From positions 1 to 10,887 of the forward strand of contig DATAAZ010000021.1 of NCBI GenBank assembly GCA_036259875.1: 10,887 nt of DNA. Direction: 5' to 3'. This DNA comes from DATAAZ01 sp036259875. GTDB lineage: Bacteria > Actinomycetota > Thermoleophilia > Gaiellales > Gaiellaceae. A program made the translations under genes and the position numbers. Positions 1 to 7,497 of the stretch are shown here, one piece after another. Each line of letters opens with the position of its first letter. Position 1 is the stretch's first letter. The notes under the pieces are model-generated. The model was not told the DNA's origin. It was given only the letters and a program-made list of their open reading frames with translations, and ran no database searches.

Positions 1-1163
1 GTGCGCTCGGCCGCGACCGCTTGGCCCTTGCCCGTGTCCTTGGCGCGGAAGAGGGCCTCGTCGGCGCGCTCGAAGAAGGACACCGCATCGTCCTCCGGCG
101 TCAGCTCCGCGATCCCGGCCGACAGGTGGAGCCGGACGGCAGGCCCGGTCGGCCGCGAGACGGCGAACTGGAGCCGCCGGTAGAGCTGCTCCGCGTCGGC
201 GAGCGCCGACTCAGGGAGGATGACCGCGAACTCGTCGCCGCCGACGCGGCACGCGATGTCGGCGCCTCGCACGACCGCGCGCACGCGCTCGGCGAGCTGC
301 GCGAGGACCGCGTCGCCCGCAAGGTGCCCGACGCGCTCGTTGATCGCCTTGAAGTCGTCGATGTCGAAGACGACTAGCGCGAGCCGGCGGTCGTAGCGGT
401 GGGCGCGCGCAACCTCGCGCGCGAGCGTGTCGTGGAAATACCGGCGGTTGTGAAGGTTCGTGAGGGCGTCGAGATCCGCAAGCTTGCGTGCCTCGCGGAA
501 CCGCCGCGCGTTCTCGATCGCGGGGCCTGCGCTCGCGGCGAGGTTCTCGAACGCGGCAATGTCCTCGTCCTTCGGCTCACGGCCGTGCGCGCGCCAGAAG
601 ACCGCGAGCGTGCCGATCGACTCGTCCGCGTCGCCACGGAGCGGCAGGACGAGGCCACCCCGGATCAGCTCGTTCTCGCTCTCCGGATGGTCGGGTGCGT
701 ACCGGTACGAGACCTCGACGGCGCGCGCGTCGCGCCCCACCGCGGGTCCCGCGACGGGGTGCCGCGACGCCTCCTCGGCGGACATCCCGAACGTCGCGAT
801 GATCGGGCCGTTGTCCTCTTGGGCGACAAGGACCATCGCGGCGTCCACGAGCGGTAGGGCGGCCGCGGCCTCGAGGGTCCGCGCGAGCACGGCGTCGAGA
901 TCGATCGTCGAGCCGATCGCGGCCAGCTCGCGCGAGCGGCGCGTCTCCTCTTGCGCCCGCTCGAGGTCTCTGGCGAGATCGTTCACCATCTGCTCGAAGC
1001 GCGCGCTCGTCGCCTCGAGCCTCCGCTCGAGCTCGGTCGACGTTCGCCGCCTACGGCGCGCGATGACGGAGACGACGATCAGGGCGAGCGCCACCGCGAT
1101 CGCGACAGCGCCGAGCGTGGAAACGACGGCAATCCAAGTTGTGCTTTGCTGCAGAAGGAGCAT
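1..1163 (-). CDS. Membrane-anchored GAF-GGDEF diguanylate cyclase (partial, C-terminus off the left edge)
   Basis: Predicted to make cyclic di-GMP from two GTP at the inner face of the membrane. Translating the - strand from the ATG at 1161-1163 gives 387 residues before the window ends. Residues about 9-35 form one hydrophobic segment followed by an Arg cluster (36-40), then a charged helical, probably coiled-coil stretch (about 42-80). A GAF-like sensor region (about 82-222) follows. The GGDEF domain starts at DALTNLHNRR (232-241) and has a metal-binding Asp in FDIDDFK (D267), the INERVGH motif, and an intact GGDEF signature at 308-312. An RxxD inhibitory site (RGAD, 299-302) lies exactly five residues before GGDEF, which in this family means product inhibition. 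The last residues seen are near the normal end of the domain, so little is missing. An AGGA-type ribosome binding site lies about 10 bases upstream, and an in-frame stop precedes the ATG. It is divergent from the ribosomal operon. The GAF ligand cannot be read from sequence. Confidence 0.93.
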   Translation of the reverse strand, partial: MLLLQQSTTWIAVVSTLGAVAIAVALALIVVSVIARRRRRTSTELERRLEATSARFEQMVNDLARDLERAQEETRRSRELAAIGSTIDLDAVLARTLEAAAALPLVDAAMVLVAQEDNGPIIATFGMSAEEASRHPVAGPAVGRDARAVEVSYRYAPDHPESENELIRGGLVLPLRGDADESIGTLAVFWRAHGREPKDEDIAAFENLAASAGPAIENARRFREARKLADLDALTNLHNRRYFHDTLAREVARAHRYDRRLALVVFDIDDFKAINERVGHLAGDAVLAQLAERVRAVVRGADIACRVGGDEFAVILPESALADAEQLYRRLQFAVSRPTGPAVRLHLSAGIAELTPEDDAVSFFERADEALFRAKDTGKGQAVAAER

Positions 1164-1313
1164 CCCGTCCCCGTCCTCCCTTAAACGCGGCGCAGCGTGC
1201 CGCAGTCACCGTCGCCCGGGAGGTCCGTCGGAGCATAAGCCCGTTTCGGCAATTCGGCCATAGCGCGCGGCAAACCCGGTTCGCGCCGGTTATTGCTACC
1301 CTTCTGCGAGGTT

Positions 1314-1343
1314 CGGGGTGGGCGGCGCCCACGCCGGCCTTTT
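1314..1343 (+). promoter_or_regulatory. Terminator-like hairpin in the rpsL leader (possible attenuator)
   Basis: Positions 1314-1323 pair with 1327-1336: CGG, one G-G mismatch, then GTGGGC, with loop GGC and the matching arms GCCCAC and CCG. The sequence then runs GCC and four Ts (1340-1343). A GC-rich stem followed by a short U-tract is the shape of an intrinsic terminator, yet it lies upstream of an essential operon. Conditional attenuation, a 5' stabilising stem, or chance in GC-rich DNA are all possible. It could equally end a transcript coming from further upstream, although no + strand gene lies upstream in the window. Confidence 0.4.
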
Positions 1344-1354
1344 CGTGTGTGTAG

Positions 1355-1370
1355 GGGCGGGATCCCGCCC
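1355..1370 (+). promoter_or_regulatory. Perfect 16-base palindrome just upstream of the rpsL ribosome binding site
   Basis: GGGCGGGATCCCGCCC is its own reverse complement. As RNA it would fold into a six-pair stem with a GATC loop, ending eight bases before the GAGGA ribosome binding site of rpsL. As DNA it could be a protein-binding site. Its right arm CCGCCC (1365-1370) could also pair with the identical GGGCGG at 1320-1325 inside the upstream hairpin, so the two structures could be mutually exclusive. The palindrome is seen directly; any regulatory role is inferred. Confidence 0.5.
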
Positions 1371-1378
1371 GTGAAGAA

Positions 1379-1383
1379 GAGGA
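1379..1383 (+). promoter_or_regulatory. Ribosome binding site of rpsL
   Basis: GAGGA lies seven bases before the TTG at 1391. It supports the non-ATG start, because no ATG or GTG nearby gives the conserved S12 N-terminus MPTVNQLV. Confidence 0.75.
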
Positions 1384-1390
1384 CGGACGT

Positions 1391-1762
1391 TTGCCGACAG
1401 TCAACCAGCTCGTGCGCAAGGGGCGGAGCGCTCCGAAGACGAAGACCAAGACGCCTGCGCTCCGCGGCGCCCCGCAGAAGCGCGGCGTCTGCACGCGCGT
1501 CTATACGGCAACCCCGAAGAAGCCGAACTCGGCGCTTCGGAAGGTTGCGCGCGTGCGGTTGACGAACCAGATGGAGGTCACGTCGTACATCCCCGGCGAG
1601 GGGCACAACCTCCAGGAGCACTCGGTCGTCCTGATCCGCGGCGGGCGCGTCAAGGACATGCCGGGCGTCCGCTACAAGGTGATCCGCGCCGCGCTCGACA
1701 CCGCCGGCGTCTCCGAGCGTCGCCAGGGCCGCTCGAAGTACGGCGCGAAGAGGGGTGCGTAA
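1391..1762 (+). CDS. rpsL: 30S ribosomal protein S12
   Basis: S12 sits at the 30S decoding centre and monitors codon-anticodon pairing. The 123-residue protein is full length and begins MPTVNQLVRKG from a TTG codon. The decoding loop TPKKPNSALRKV (residues 41-52) and the RGGRVKDMPGVRY loop (83-95) are present. K43 and K88 are both lysine, the residues whose substitution gives streptomycin resistance in other bacteria, so a sensitive-type ribosome is expected. D89, the residue methylthiolated by RimO where that enzyme exists, is kept. M90 stands where leucine is usual. It is the first gene of the operon, and its TAA stop lies three bases before rpsG. Confidence 0.98.
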   Translation: MPTVNQLVRKGRSAPKTKTKTPALRGAPQKRGVCTRVYTATPKKPNSALRKVARVRLTNQMEVTSYIPGEGHNLQEHSVVLIRGGRVKDMPGVRYKVIRAALDTAGVSERRQGRSKYGAKRGA

Positions 1763-1765
1763 GCC

Positions 1766-2236
1766 GTGCCGCGCCGCGCCGAGATCCCGGTTCGGGAGCT
1801 CGATCCCGATCCCATGTACGAGTCGAAGCTGGTGACGCAGCTCGTGAACCGCATCATGACCCGAGGGAAGAAGTCGACCGCCGAGCAAATCGTCTACTCG
1901 GCGCTCGACCGCGTGGGCGAGCGAACCGGCCGCCCGCCGGTCGACGTCCTCGAGCAGGCCGTGAAGACGGTGACCCCCGTCCTCGAAGTCCGCTCGCGCC
2001 GGGTCGGGGGCGCGAACTACCAGGTCCCCGTCGAGGTGCCTCAGCGGCGCGCACGCACGCTTGCCGTCCGCTGGCTCGTGACATACGCGCGCGAGCGGCG
2101 CGAGAAGCACATGGACGAGAAGCTCGCGAACGAGATCCTGGACGCGCTGAACCAGCAGGGCGGCGCGTTCAAGCGCAAGGACGACCTCTACCGGATGGCG
2201 CAGGCCAACAAGGCGTTTGCGCACTACAGGTGGTAG
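1766..2236 (+). CDS. rpsG: 30S ribosomal protein S7
   Basis: S7 binds the 3' major domain of 16S rRNA, nucleates assembly of the 30S head and lines the E-site mRNA channel. The 156-residue product has the usual family length, begins MPRRAEIPVREL and ends with the conserved AQANKAFAHYRW. The GTG start at 1766 has AGGGG at 1751-1755 inside the end of rpsL, ten bases away. Only three bases separate it from rpsL, so the long S12-S7 intercistronic operator through which S7 represses translation in E. coli has no room here. The TAG stop (2234-2236) lies two bases before the preferred fusA start. Confidence 0.98.
   Translation: MPRRAEIPVRELDPDPMYESKLVTQLVNRIMTRGKKSTAEQIVYSALDRVGERTGRPPVDVLEQAVKTVTPVLEVRSRRVGGANYQVPVEVPQRRARTLAVRWLVTYARERREKHMDEKLANEILDALNQQGGAFKRKDDLYRMAQANKAFAHYRW
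2228..2233 (+). promoter_or_regulatory. Ribosome binding site that decides the fusA start
   Basis: AGGTGG within the last codons of rpsG lies five bases before the GTG at 2239. The other in-frame GTG, at 2230, lies within this motif and has no purine-rich site upstream, so 2239 is preferred. Confidence 0.65.
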
Positions 2237-2238
2237 CC

Positions 2239-4347
2239 GTGGCCGAGCGCACCGCGACGGTAGCCGGCGGGAAAGTCGGGCTCGAGAAGGTCCGGAACAT
2301 CGGGATCATGGCCCACATCGACGCCGGAAAGACGACGACGACCGAGCGCATCCTCTACTACACCGGGCGGACCCACCGGATGGGCGAGGTGCACGAGGGT
2401 GCGGCGACGATGGACTGGATGGCGCAGGAGCAGGAGCGCGGTATCACGATCACGTCCGCCGCCACGACGGCGGTCTGGCGCGACTTTCGCATCAACATTA
2501 TCGATACGCCCGGGCACGTGGACTTCACCGTCGAGGTGGAGCGGAGCCTCCGCGTCCTCGACGGCGCGATCGCCGTCTTCGACTCCGTCGCGGGCGTCGA
2601 GCCGCAGTCGGAGACCGTCTGGCGCCAGGCCGACCGTTACGGCGTCCCGCGGATCGCGTTCATCAACAAGATGGACCGCGTCGGCGCGGACTTCTTCGCT
2701 GCCGTCCAGTCGATGGTCGACCGGCTCGGCGCGCGTCCGGTGCCGATTCAGCTTCCGATCGGCCAGGAGGAGCACTTTCGCGGCGTCGTCGACCTCATCG
2801 AGATGCGCGCCGTCACGTGGGCGGACGCGCTCGGCACGCAGATGGAGCTCTCGGACGTCCCGGACGAGCTTCGCGAGCAGGCTGACGAGTACCACAGCCA
2901 GCTGATCGATGCCGTCGCCGACCACGACGACGAGCTGATGGAGACCTACCTCGAGGACGAGTCGCGGGTGACACCCGAGATGCTGAAGCGAGCGGTTCGC
3001 GCCGCGACCCTCGACATCTCCGTTACCCCCGTCCTCCTCGGCTCGGCCTTCAAGAACAAGGGCGTTCAGCCGCTTCTCGACGCCGTGATCGACTACCTGC
3101 CGAGCCCGCTGGACGTCCCGCCGATCCACGGCCTCGATCCGCGCACCCACAAGGAGCTCTCACGCCGCCCGTCCGAGGACGAGCCGTTCTCCGCGCTCGC
3201 GTTCAAGGTCATGAGTGACCCGTACGTCGGCAAGCTCACCTACTTCCGCGTCTACTCGGGGAAGATCAAGGCCGGCGAGCGCGTCCTCAACGTGACGAAC
3301 GGCCGGACGGAGCGCGTCGGCCGCCTCCTCCAGATGCACGCGAACCACCGCGAGGAGCGCGACGAGATCGGTGCGGGCGAGATCGTCGCCGGGGTCGGGC
3401 TGAAGCAGACGACCACGGGGGACACGCTCGCCGTCGACTCGGCGCCGATCCTGCTCGAGTCGATGCAGTTCCCGGAGCCCGTCATCTCGGTCGCGATCGA
3501 GCCGAAGACGAAGGCCGACCAGGACAAGCTCGGGCAGGCGCTCGCCCGACTCGCGGACGAGGACCCGACGTTCCGCGTGCGGACGGACGAGGAGACCGGG
3601 CAGACGCTCATCTCGGGGATGGGCGAGCTGCACCTCGAGATCATCGTCGACCGCCTAACGCGCGAGTTCAACGTGGACGCGAACGTCGGCCGGCCGCAGG
3701 TCGCCTACCGCGAGACGGTCGGGAGGCGCGTCGAGCGCGTCGAGGGCCGGTTCGTCCGCCAGACGGGCGGCCGCGGGCAGTACGGCCACGTGGTCATCGA
3801 GCTCGAGCCGGCGGAGGCGGGCGCGGGCTACGAGTTCATCGACCGGATCGTCGGCGGCAAGATCCCGCGTGAGTTCATCCCGGCCGTCGACCTCGGGATC
3901 CAGGAGGCGATGGAGTCCGGGGTTCTCGCGGGGTACCCGGTCGTCGACGTCCGCGTCGAGCTCGTCGACGGTTCATACCACGAGGTCGACTCGAGCGCGA
4001 TGGCGTTCAAGGTCGCGGGCTCCATGGCGTTCAAGCAGGCCATGGACCGCGCGAAGCCAAAGCTCCTCGAGCCCGTGATGGCGGTCGAGGTCGTGACGCC
4101 GGAGGACTACCTCGGCGACGTCATGGGGGACCTGAACTCCCGCCGCGGCCGGGTCGAAGGCCTGGAGCCCCGCGGCAACGCGCAAGCGATTCGCGCCCGC
4201 GTCCCGCTTGCGACGATGTTCGGCTACGCGACCGACCTGCGCTCGATGACGCAGGGTCGCGCCACGTTCACGATGCAGTTCGATCGCTACGAGGAGGCGC
4301 CGCAGTCGATCGCGGGCGAGATCGTCGCCGCGGCCGCGGGCTCGTAG
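2239..4347 (+). CDS. fusA: Translation elongation factor G (EF-G)
   Basis: EF-G is the ribosomal GTPase that drives translocation of tRNA and mRNA and, with RRF, ribosome recycling. From the GTG at 2239 the product is 702 residues, normal for the family. The P-loop AHIDAGKT is at 25-32, switch I RGITIT at 67-72, DTPGH at 89-93 and NKMD at 143-146, so the GTPase is intact. Domains II and III follow (roughly 300-485). Domain IV contains the conserved GRGQYGHVV region around Q514-H517, and the C-terminal domain V includes DLNSRRGRV. Starting at the GTG at 2230 instead would add three residues and overlap rpsG by seven bases. This is the housekeeping EF-G by context between rpsG and tuf; nothing suggests a specialised paralogue. 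Confidence 0.98.
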   Translation: MAERTATVAGGKVGLEKVRNIGIMAHIDAGKTTTTERILYYTGRTHRMGEVHEGAATMDWMAQEQERGITITSAATTAVWRDFRINIIDTPGHVDFTVEVERSLRVLDGAIAVFDSVAGVEPQSETVWRQADRYGVPRIAFINKMDRVGADFFAAVQSMVDRLGARPVPIQLPIGQEEHFRGVVDLIEMRAVTWADALGTQMELSDVPDELREQADEYHSQLIDAVADHDDELMETYLEDESRVTPEMLKRAVRAATLDISVTPVLLGSAFKNKGVQPLLDAVIDYLPSPLDVPPIHGLDPRTHKELSRRPSEDEPFSALAFKVMSDPYVGKLTYFRVYSGKIKAGERVLNVTNGRTERVGRLLQMHANHREERDEIGAGEIVAGVGLKQTTTGDTLAVDSAPILLESMQFPEPVISVAIEPKTKADQDKLGQALARLADEDPTFRVRTDEETGQTLISGMGELHLEIIVDRLTREFNVDANVGRPQVAYRETVGRRVERVEGRFVRQTGGRGQYGHVVIELEPAEAGAGYEFIDRIVGGKIPREFIPAVDLGIQEAMESGVLAGYPVVDVRVELVDGSYHEVDSSAMAFKVAGSMAFKQAMDRAKPKLLEPVMAVEVVTPEDYLGDVMGDLNSRRGRVEGLEPRGNAQAIRARVPLATMFGYATDLRSMTQGRATFTMQFDRYEEAPQSIAGEIVAAAAGS

Positions 4348-4373
4348 CCCAGGAAAGGGGAATCGGAGGAGGA

Positions 4374-5564
<1,191 letters not shown>

Positions 5565-5565
5565 C

Positions 5566-5583
5566 GGAGGGGCTCGCCCCTCC
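5566..5583 (+). promoter_or_regulatory. Perfect hairpin between tuf and rpsJ
   Basis: GGAGGGG and CCCCTCC (5566-5572 and 5577-5583) pair perfectly around CTCG, beginning one base after the tuf stop. No T-run follows (the next bases are CGCGAAGGG), so it does not look like an intrinsic terminator. It marks the boundary of the str and S10 blocks and could protect or set the 3' end of a processed tuf mRNA, or tune readthrough. Its left arm is itself Shine-Dalgarno-like but is sequestered in the stem. Confidence 0.6.
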
Positions 5584-5587
5584 CGCG

Positions 5588-5593
5588 AAGGGA
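5588..5593 (+). promoter_or_regulatory. Ribosome binding site of rpsJ
   Basis: AAGGGA lies eight bases before the TTG at 5602, between the intercistronic hairpin and the gene. It supports the TTG start of rpsJ. Confidence 0.65.
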
Positions 5594-5601
5594 AGCGAAG
5601 G

Positions 5602-5910
5602 TTGCCGCAACAGAAGATCCGGATCCGTCTCAAGGCGTACGACCACCAGCAGCTCGACCGGTCGGCGGTCCAGATCGTCGACACGGTGCAGAGGAGCGGG
5701 GCGACCGTCACCGGTCCCGTTCCCCTGCCGACCGAGAAGAACGTCTACACGGTGATCCGAAGCCCGTTCAAGGACAAGGACTCGCGTGAGCACTTCGAGG
5801 TTCGCACGCACAAGCGCCTGATCGACATCCACCAGCCGACCCCGAAGACGGTCGACTCGCTGATGCGGCTGGATCTTCCAGCGGGCGTGGACATCGAGAT
5901 CAAGCTCTAG
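5602..5910 (+). CDS. rpsJ: 30S ribosomal protein S10 (NusE)
   Basis: S10 is a 30S head protein and, as NusE, also pairs with NusB and contacts NusG in transcription antitermination and transcription-translation coupling. The 102-residue product has the normal length. It begins MPQQKIRIRLKAYDHQ from a TTG start and carries the conserved long loop with SPFKDKDSREHFEVRTHKR, which reaches toward the ribosome interior. It lies only 37 bases after tuf, so no room exists for the long S10 leader that L4 uses in E. coli. Its TAG stop is directly followed by an ATG that opens a 16-codon mini-ORF. Confidence 0.98.
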   Translation: MPQQKIRIRLKAYDHQQLDRSAVQIVDTVQRSGATVTGPVPLPTEKNVYTVIRSPFKDKDSREHFEVRTHKRLIDIHQPTPKTVDSLMRLDLPAGVDIEIKL

Positions 5911-5961
5911 ATGGCGGTCCCCTTCCTCACAGCTCGCACTCCCGTAGCGGCCCGATCGTGA
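5911..5961 (+). CDS. Mini-ORF bridging rpsJ and rplC (possible coupling peptide)
   Basis: An ATG immediately after the rpsJ TAG opens 16 codons, MAVPFLTARTPVAARS, ending in a TGA (5959-5961) that overlaps the rplC GTG as GTGA. No good ribosome binding site precedes it, so translation would rely on ribosomes reinitiating after the rpsJ stop. It occupies the whole rpsJ-rplC gap, in which rplC itself has no clear Shine-Dalgarno site. The ORF is too short for coding statistics and resembles no family I know. A chance ORF in stop-poor DNA is a serious alternative; if translated, its likely use is to deliver ribosomes to rplC. Confidence 0.3.
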   Translation: MAVPFLTARTPVAARS

Positions 5962-6575
5962 AAGGCATCGTCGGCAGGAAGATCGGGATGACGCAGGTCT
6001 TCGACCAAGAGACCGGCACGCTCGTCCCGGTGACGGTGATCCAGGCGGGGCCGTGCCCGGTGGTCGCCGTGCGGACCGCGGACGTCGACGGGTACGACGC
6101 GGTCCAGCTCGCCTGGGACGAGGCGCCCGAGCGAAAGCTGACGAAGCCCGAGCTCGGGCACTTGAAGAAGAACGGCGTCGCCCCCCACCGGGAGCTCGTC
6201 GAGATCCGGGGTCCACACGAGCTGACTCCGGGCGAGACGGTCACCGTGGAGGCGTTCGAGCCCGGCGAGAAGGTGAAGGTCTCGGGGATCTCGATCGGGA
6301 AGGGCTTCCAGGGAACAGTCAAGCGGCACAACTTCAGCCGCGGGCCCGTCACGCACGGGTCGCACAACATCCGCAAGCCGGGCTCCGTCGGCGCCTCCGC
6401 GACGCCCTCGCGCGTCTTCAAGGGGGTTCGCATGGCCGGCCGGATGGGCGGGCGCAGGGCGACCCAGGTCGGCCTCACGGTCGTCGACCGCGATCCGGAG
6501 CAAAACGTGCTCCTCGTCCGCGGCGCAGTTCCCGGACACAAGAACGCGACCGTCGTCGTACGGGAGGACCGCTGA
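5958..6575 (+). CDS. rplC: 50S ribosomal protein L3
   Basis: L3 binds 23S rRNA early in 50S assembly and sends a long loop toward the peptidyl transferase centre. The 205-residue product begins MKGIVGRKIGMTQVF at a GTG, the canonical N-terminus, and no alternative in-frame start lies upstream. The central loop has GKGFQGTVKRHNF, then RKPGSVGASATPSRVFKGVRMAGRMG. The position of the glutamine methylated by PrmB in E. coli (Gln150) reads as a small residue here, so that modification is not expected. The only upstream site is a weak AGCGG at 5946-5950, so initiation may depend on coupling through the preceding mini-ORF. The TGA stop overlaps the rplD start as TGATG. Confidence 0.98.
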   Translation: MKGIVGRKIGMTQVFDQETGTLVPVTVIQAGPCPVVAVRTADVDGYDAVQLAWDEAPERKLTKPELGHLKKNGVAPHRELVEIRGPHELTPGETVTVEAFEPGEKVKVSGISIGKGFQGTVKRHNFSRGPVTHGSHNIRKPGSVGASATPSRVFKGVRMAGRMGGRRATQVGLTVVDRDPEQNVLLVRGAVPGHKNATVVVREDR

Positions 6576-7207
6576 TGGCCGCTCCGAAGGCCCCGCTCCT
6601 CGCCGCAGACGGGAAGAAGACGAGAGACGTCACACTCGACGCGGCCGTGTTCACCGCCGCGGTGAAACCGCACCTGATCCACGAGGCCGTGCGCGCCGAA
6701 GCGGCCGCCGCGCGCGCCGGGACCCAGGCGACGAAAAGCCGGGGGCTCGTCTCGGGCGGGCGCTCGAAGCCGTGGCGCCAGAAGGGGACGGGCCGCGCAC
6801 GCGCCGGGACGACCCGGTCCCCACACTGGACCGGCGGCGGCCACGCCTTCGCTCTCCGGCCCCGCTCCCACGAGGTGAAGGTGAACCGGAAGGCGCGCAA
6901 GGGGGCGCTCCGCGGCGCGCTCGCGGCGCACGCCTCCCGCGGGTCGCTCGCGCTCGTCGATGCGTCGGCGTTCGGCGACGAGCCGTCGACAAGGGAGGCC
7001 GCCGGGCTCCTCGACAGCTGGGGGGGCGAGCGGCCGCTCCTCGTGGTCGCCCAGCCCGACGAGCGCACCGTGATTCGCTCGTTTCGAAACCTCGACCGCG
7101 TCCTCGTGCTCGAGCCGGCTGAGCTCGAGGTCGGCGCGCTCGTCTGGGCGCGCTCGCTTCTGACGACGGAGGCCGCGCTCGCCCGCCTGCAGGAGGTGGC
7201 TTCGTAG
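6575..7207 (+). CDS. rplD: 50S ribosomal protein L4
   Basis: L4 is an early 50S assembly protein whose loop forms part of the constriction in the nascent-peptide tunnel, where macrolide resistance mutations occur in other bacteria. The 210-residue product is close to the usual length. The tunnel loop region is clear: QKGTGRARAGTTRSP (69-83) followed by HWTGGGHAFALRPR. The ATG overlaps the rplC stop by one base and has a strong GGAGGA at 6563-6568, six bases away. In E. coli L4 represses its own operon through the S10 leader, but no comparable leader is seen in this window. The N-terminal part (about 1-30) is divergent from the E. coli form. Confidence 0.97.
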   Translation: MAAPKAPLLAADGKKTRDVTLDAAVFTAAVKPHLIHEAVRAEAAAARAGTQATKSRGLVSGGRSKPWRQKGTGRARAGTTRSPHWTGGGHAFALRPRSHEVKVNRKARKGALRGALAAHASRGSLALVDASAFGDEPSTREAAGLLDSWGGERPLLVVAQPDERTVIRSFRNLDRVLVLEPAELEVGALVWARSLLTTEAALARLQEVAS

Positions 7208-7497
7208 TGGACGCGCGGCAGGTTCTGATCGCCCCGGTCGTCTCGGAGAAGAGCTACAGCCTGATCGAGGACAACAAGTACTCGTTCCGCGTCCACGACA
7301 AGGCCCACAAGACGCAGGTGCGCCAGGCCGTCGAAGAGCTCTTCGACGTGAAGGTGGAGGCGGTCAACATCGTCAAGGTACGGCCGAAGCCGAAGCGGCG
7401 CGGCTTCACGCGCGGCCGGAAGCCCGGCTGGAAGAAGGCGATCGTCCAGCTTCGTGCCGGCGACCGCATCGAGATCTTCGAAGGGGCCGCGGTATGA
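7207..7497 (+). CDS. rplW: 50S ribosomal protein L23
   Basis: L23 lies at the exit of the peptide tunnel and is the docking site for trigger factor and SRP. The 96-residue product has normal length and begins MDARQVLIAPVVSEKSY, with conserved SFRVHDKAHKTQVRQAVEELF, the VNIVKV strand, and GRKPGWKKAIVQL before an acidic end. The GTG start shares one base with the rplD stop (TAGTG). The strongest Shine-Dalgarno match in the window, AGGAGGT at 7191-7197, lies nine bases upstream. Its TGA stop overlaps an ATG that opens a 27-codon mini-ORF. Confidence 0.97.
   Translation: MDARQVLIAPVVSEKSYSLIEDNKYSFRVHDKAHKTQVRQAVEELFDVKVEAVNIVKVRPKPKRRGFTRGRKPGWKKAIVQLRAGDRIEIFEGAAV

Larger units (their letters stand above)
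1164..1390. other. Divergent intergenic region: promoters and rpsL leader
   Basis: No convincing gene lies in these 227 bases, which must hold the control regions of the diguanylate cyclase and of the ribosomal operon. On the + strand the best -10-like hexamer I see is TACCCT at 1297-1302, without a recognisable -35. It lies just after an imperfect dyad at 1270-1296 (GCAA...CCGG/CCGG...TTGC). On the - strand TATGCT (complement of 1232-1237) is a possible -10 for the cyclase, about 70 bases before its ATG, again with a poor -35. Promoter calls here are weak. The two stronger structures, a hairpin with a T-run and a perfect palindrome, are listed separately. Confidence 0.5.

Noticed and set aside
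460..1263. A 267-codon open frame on the + strand opposite the diguanylate cyclase
   Set aside because: Ser/Arg/Ala-rich shadow. The - strand frame gives a clear TM-GAF-GGDEF protein over the same bases.
1164..1390. A tRNA, riboswitch or small structured RNA in the divergent region
   Set aside because: No cloverleaf, CCA end or known aptamer motif is visible; only simple hairpins.
2230..2238. Upstream GTG as the fusA start
   Set aside because: It adds only three residues, overlaps rpsG and lies inside the AGGTGG that serves the GTG at 2239.
5566..5590. The tuf-rpsJ hairpin as a transcription terminator
   Set aside because: No T-run follows, the next gene is 18 bases away with its own ribosome binding site, and there is no space for a clear promoter before rpsJ.
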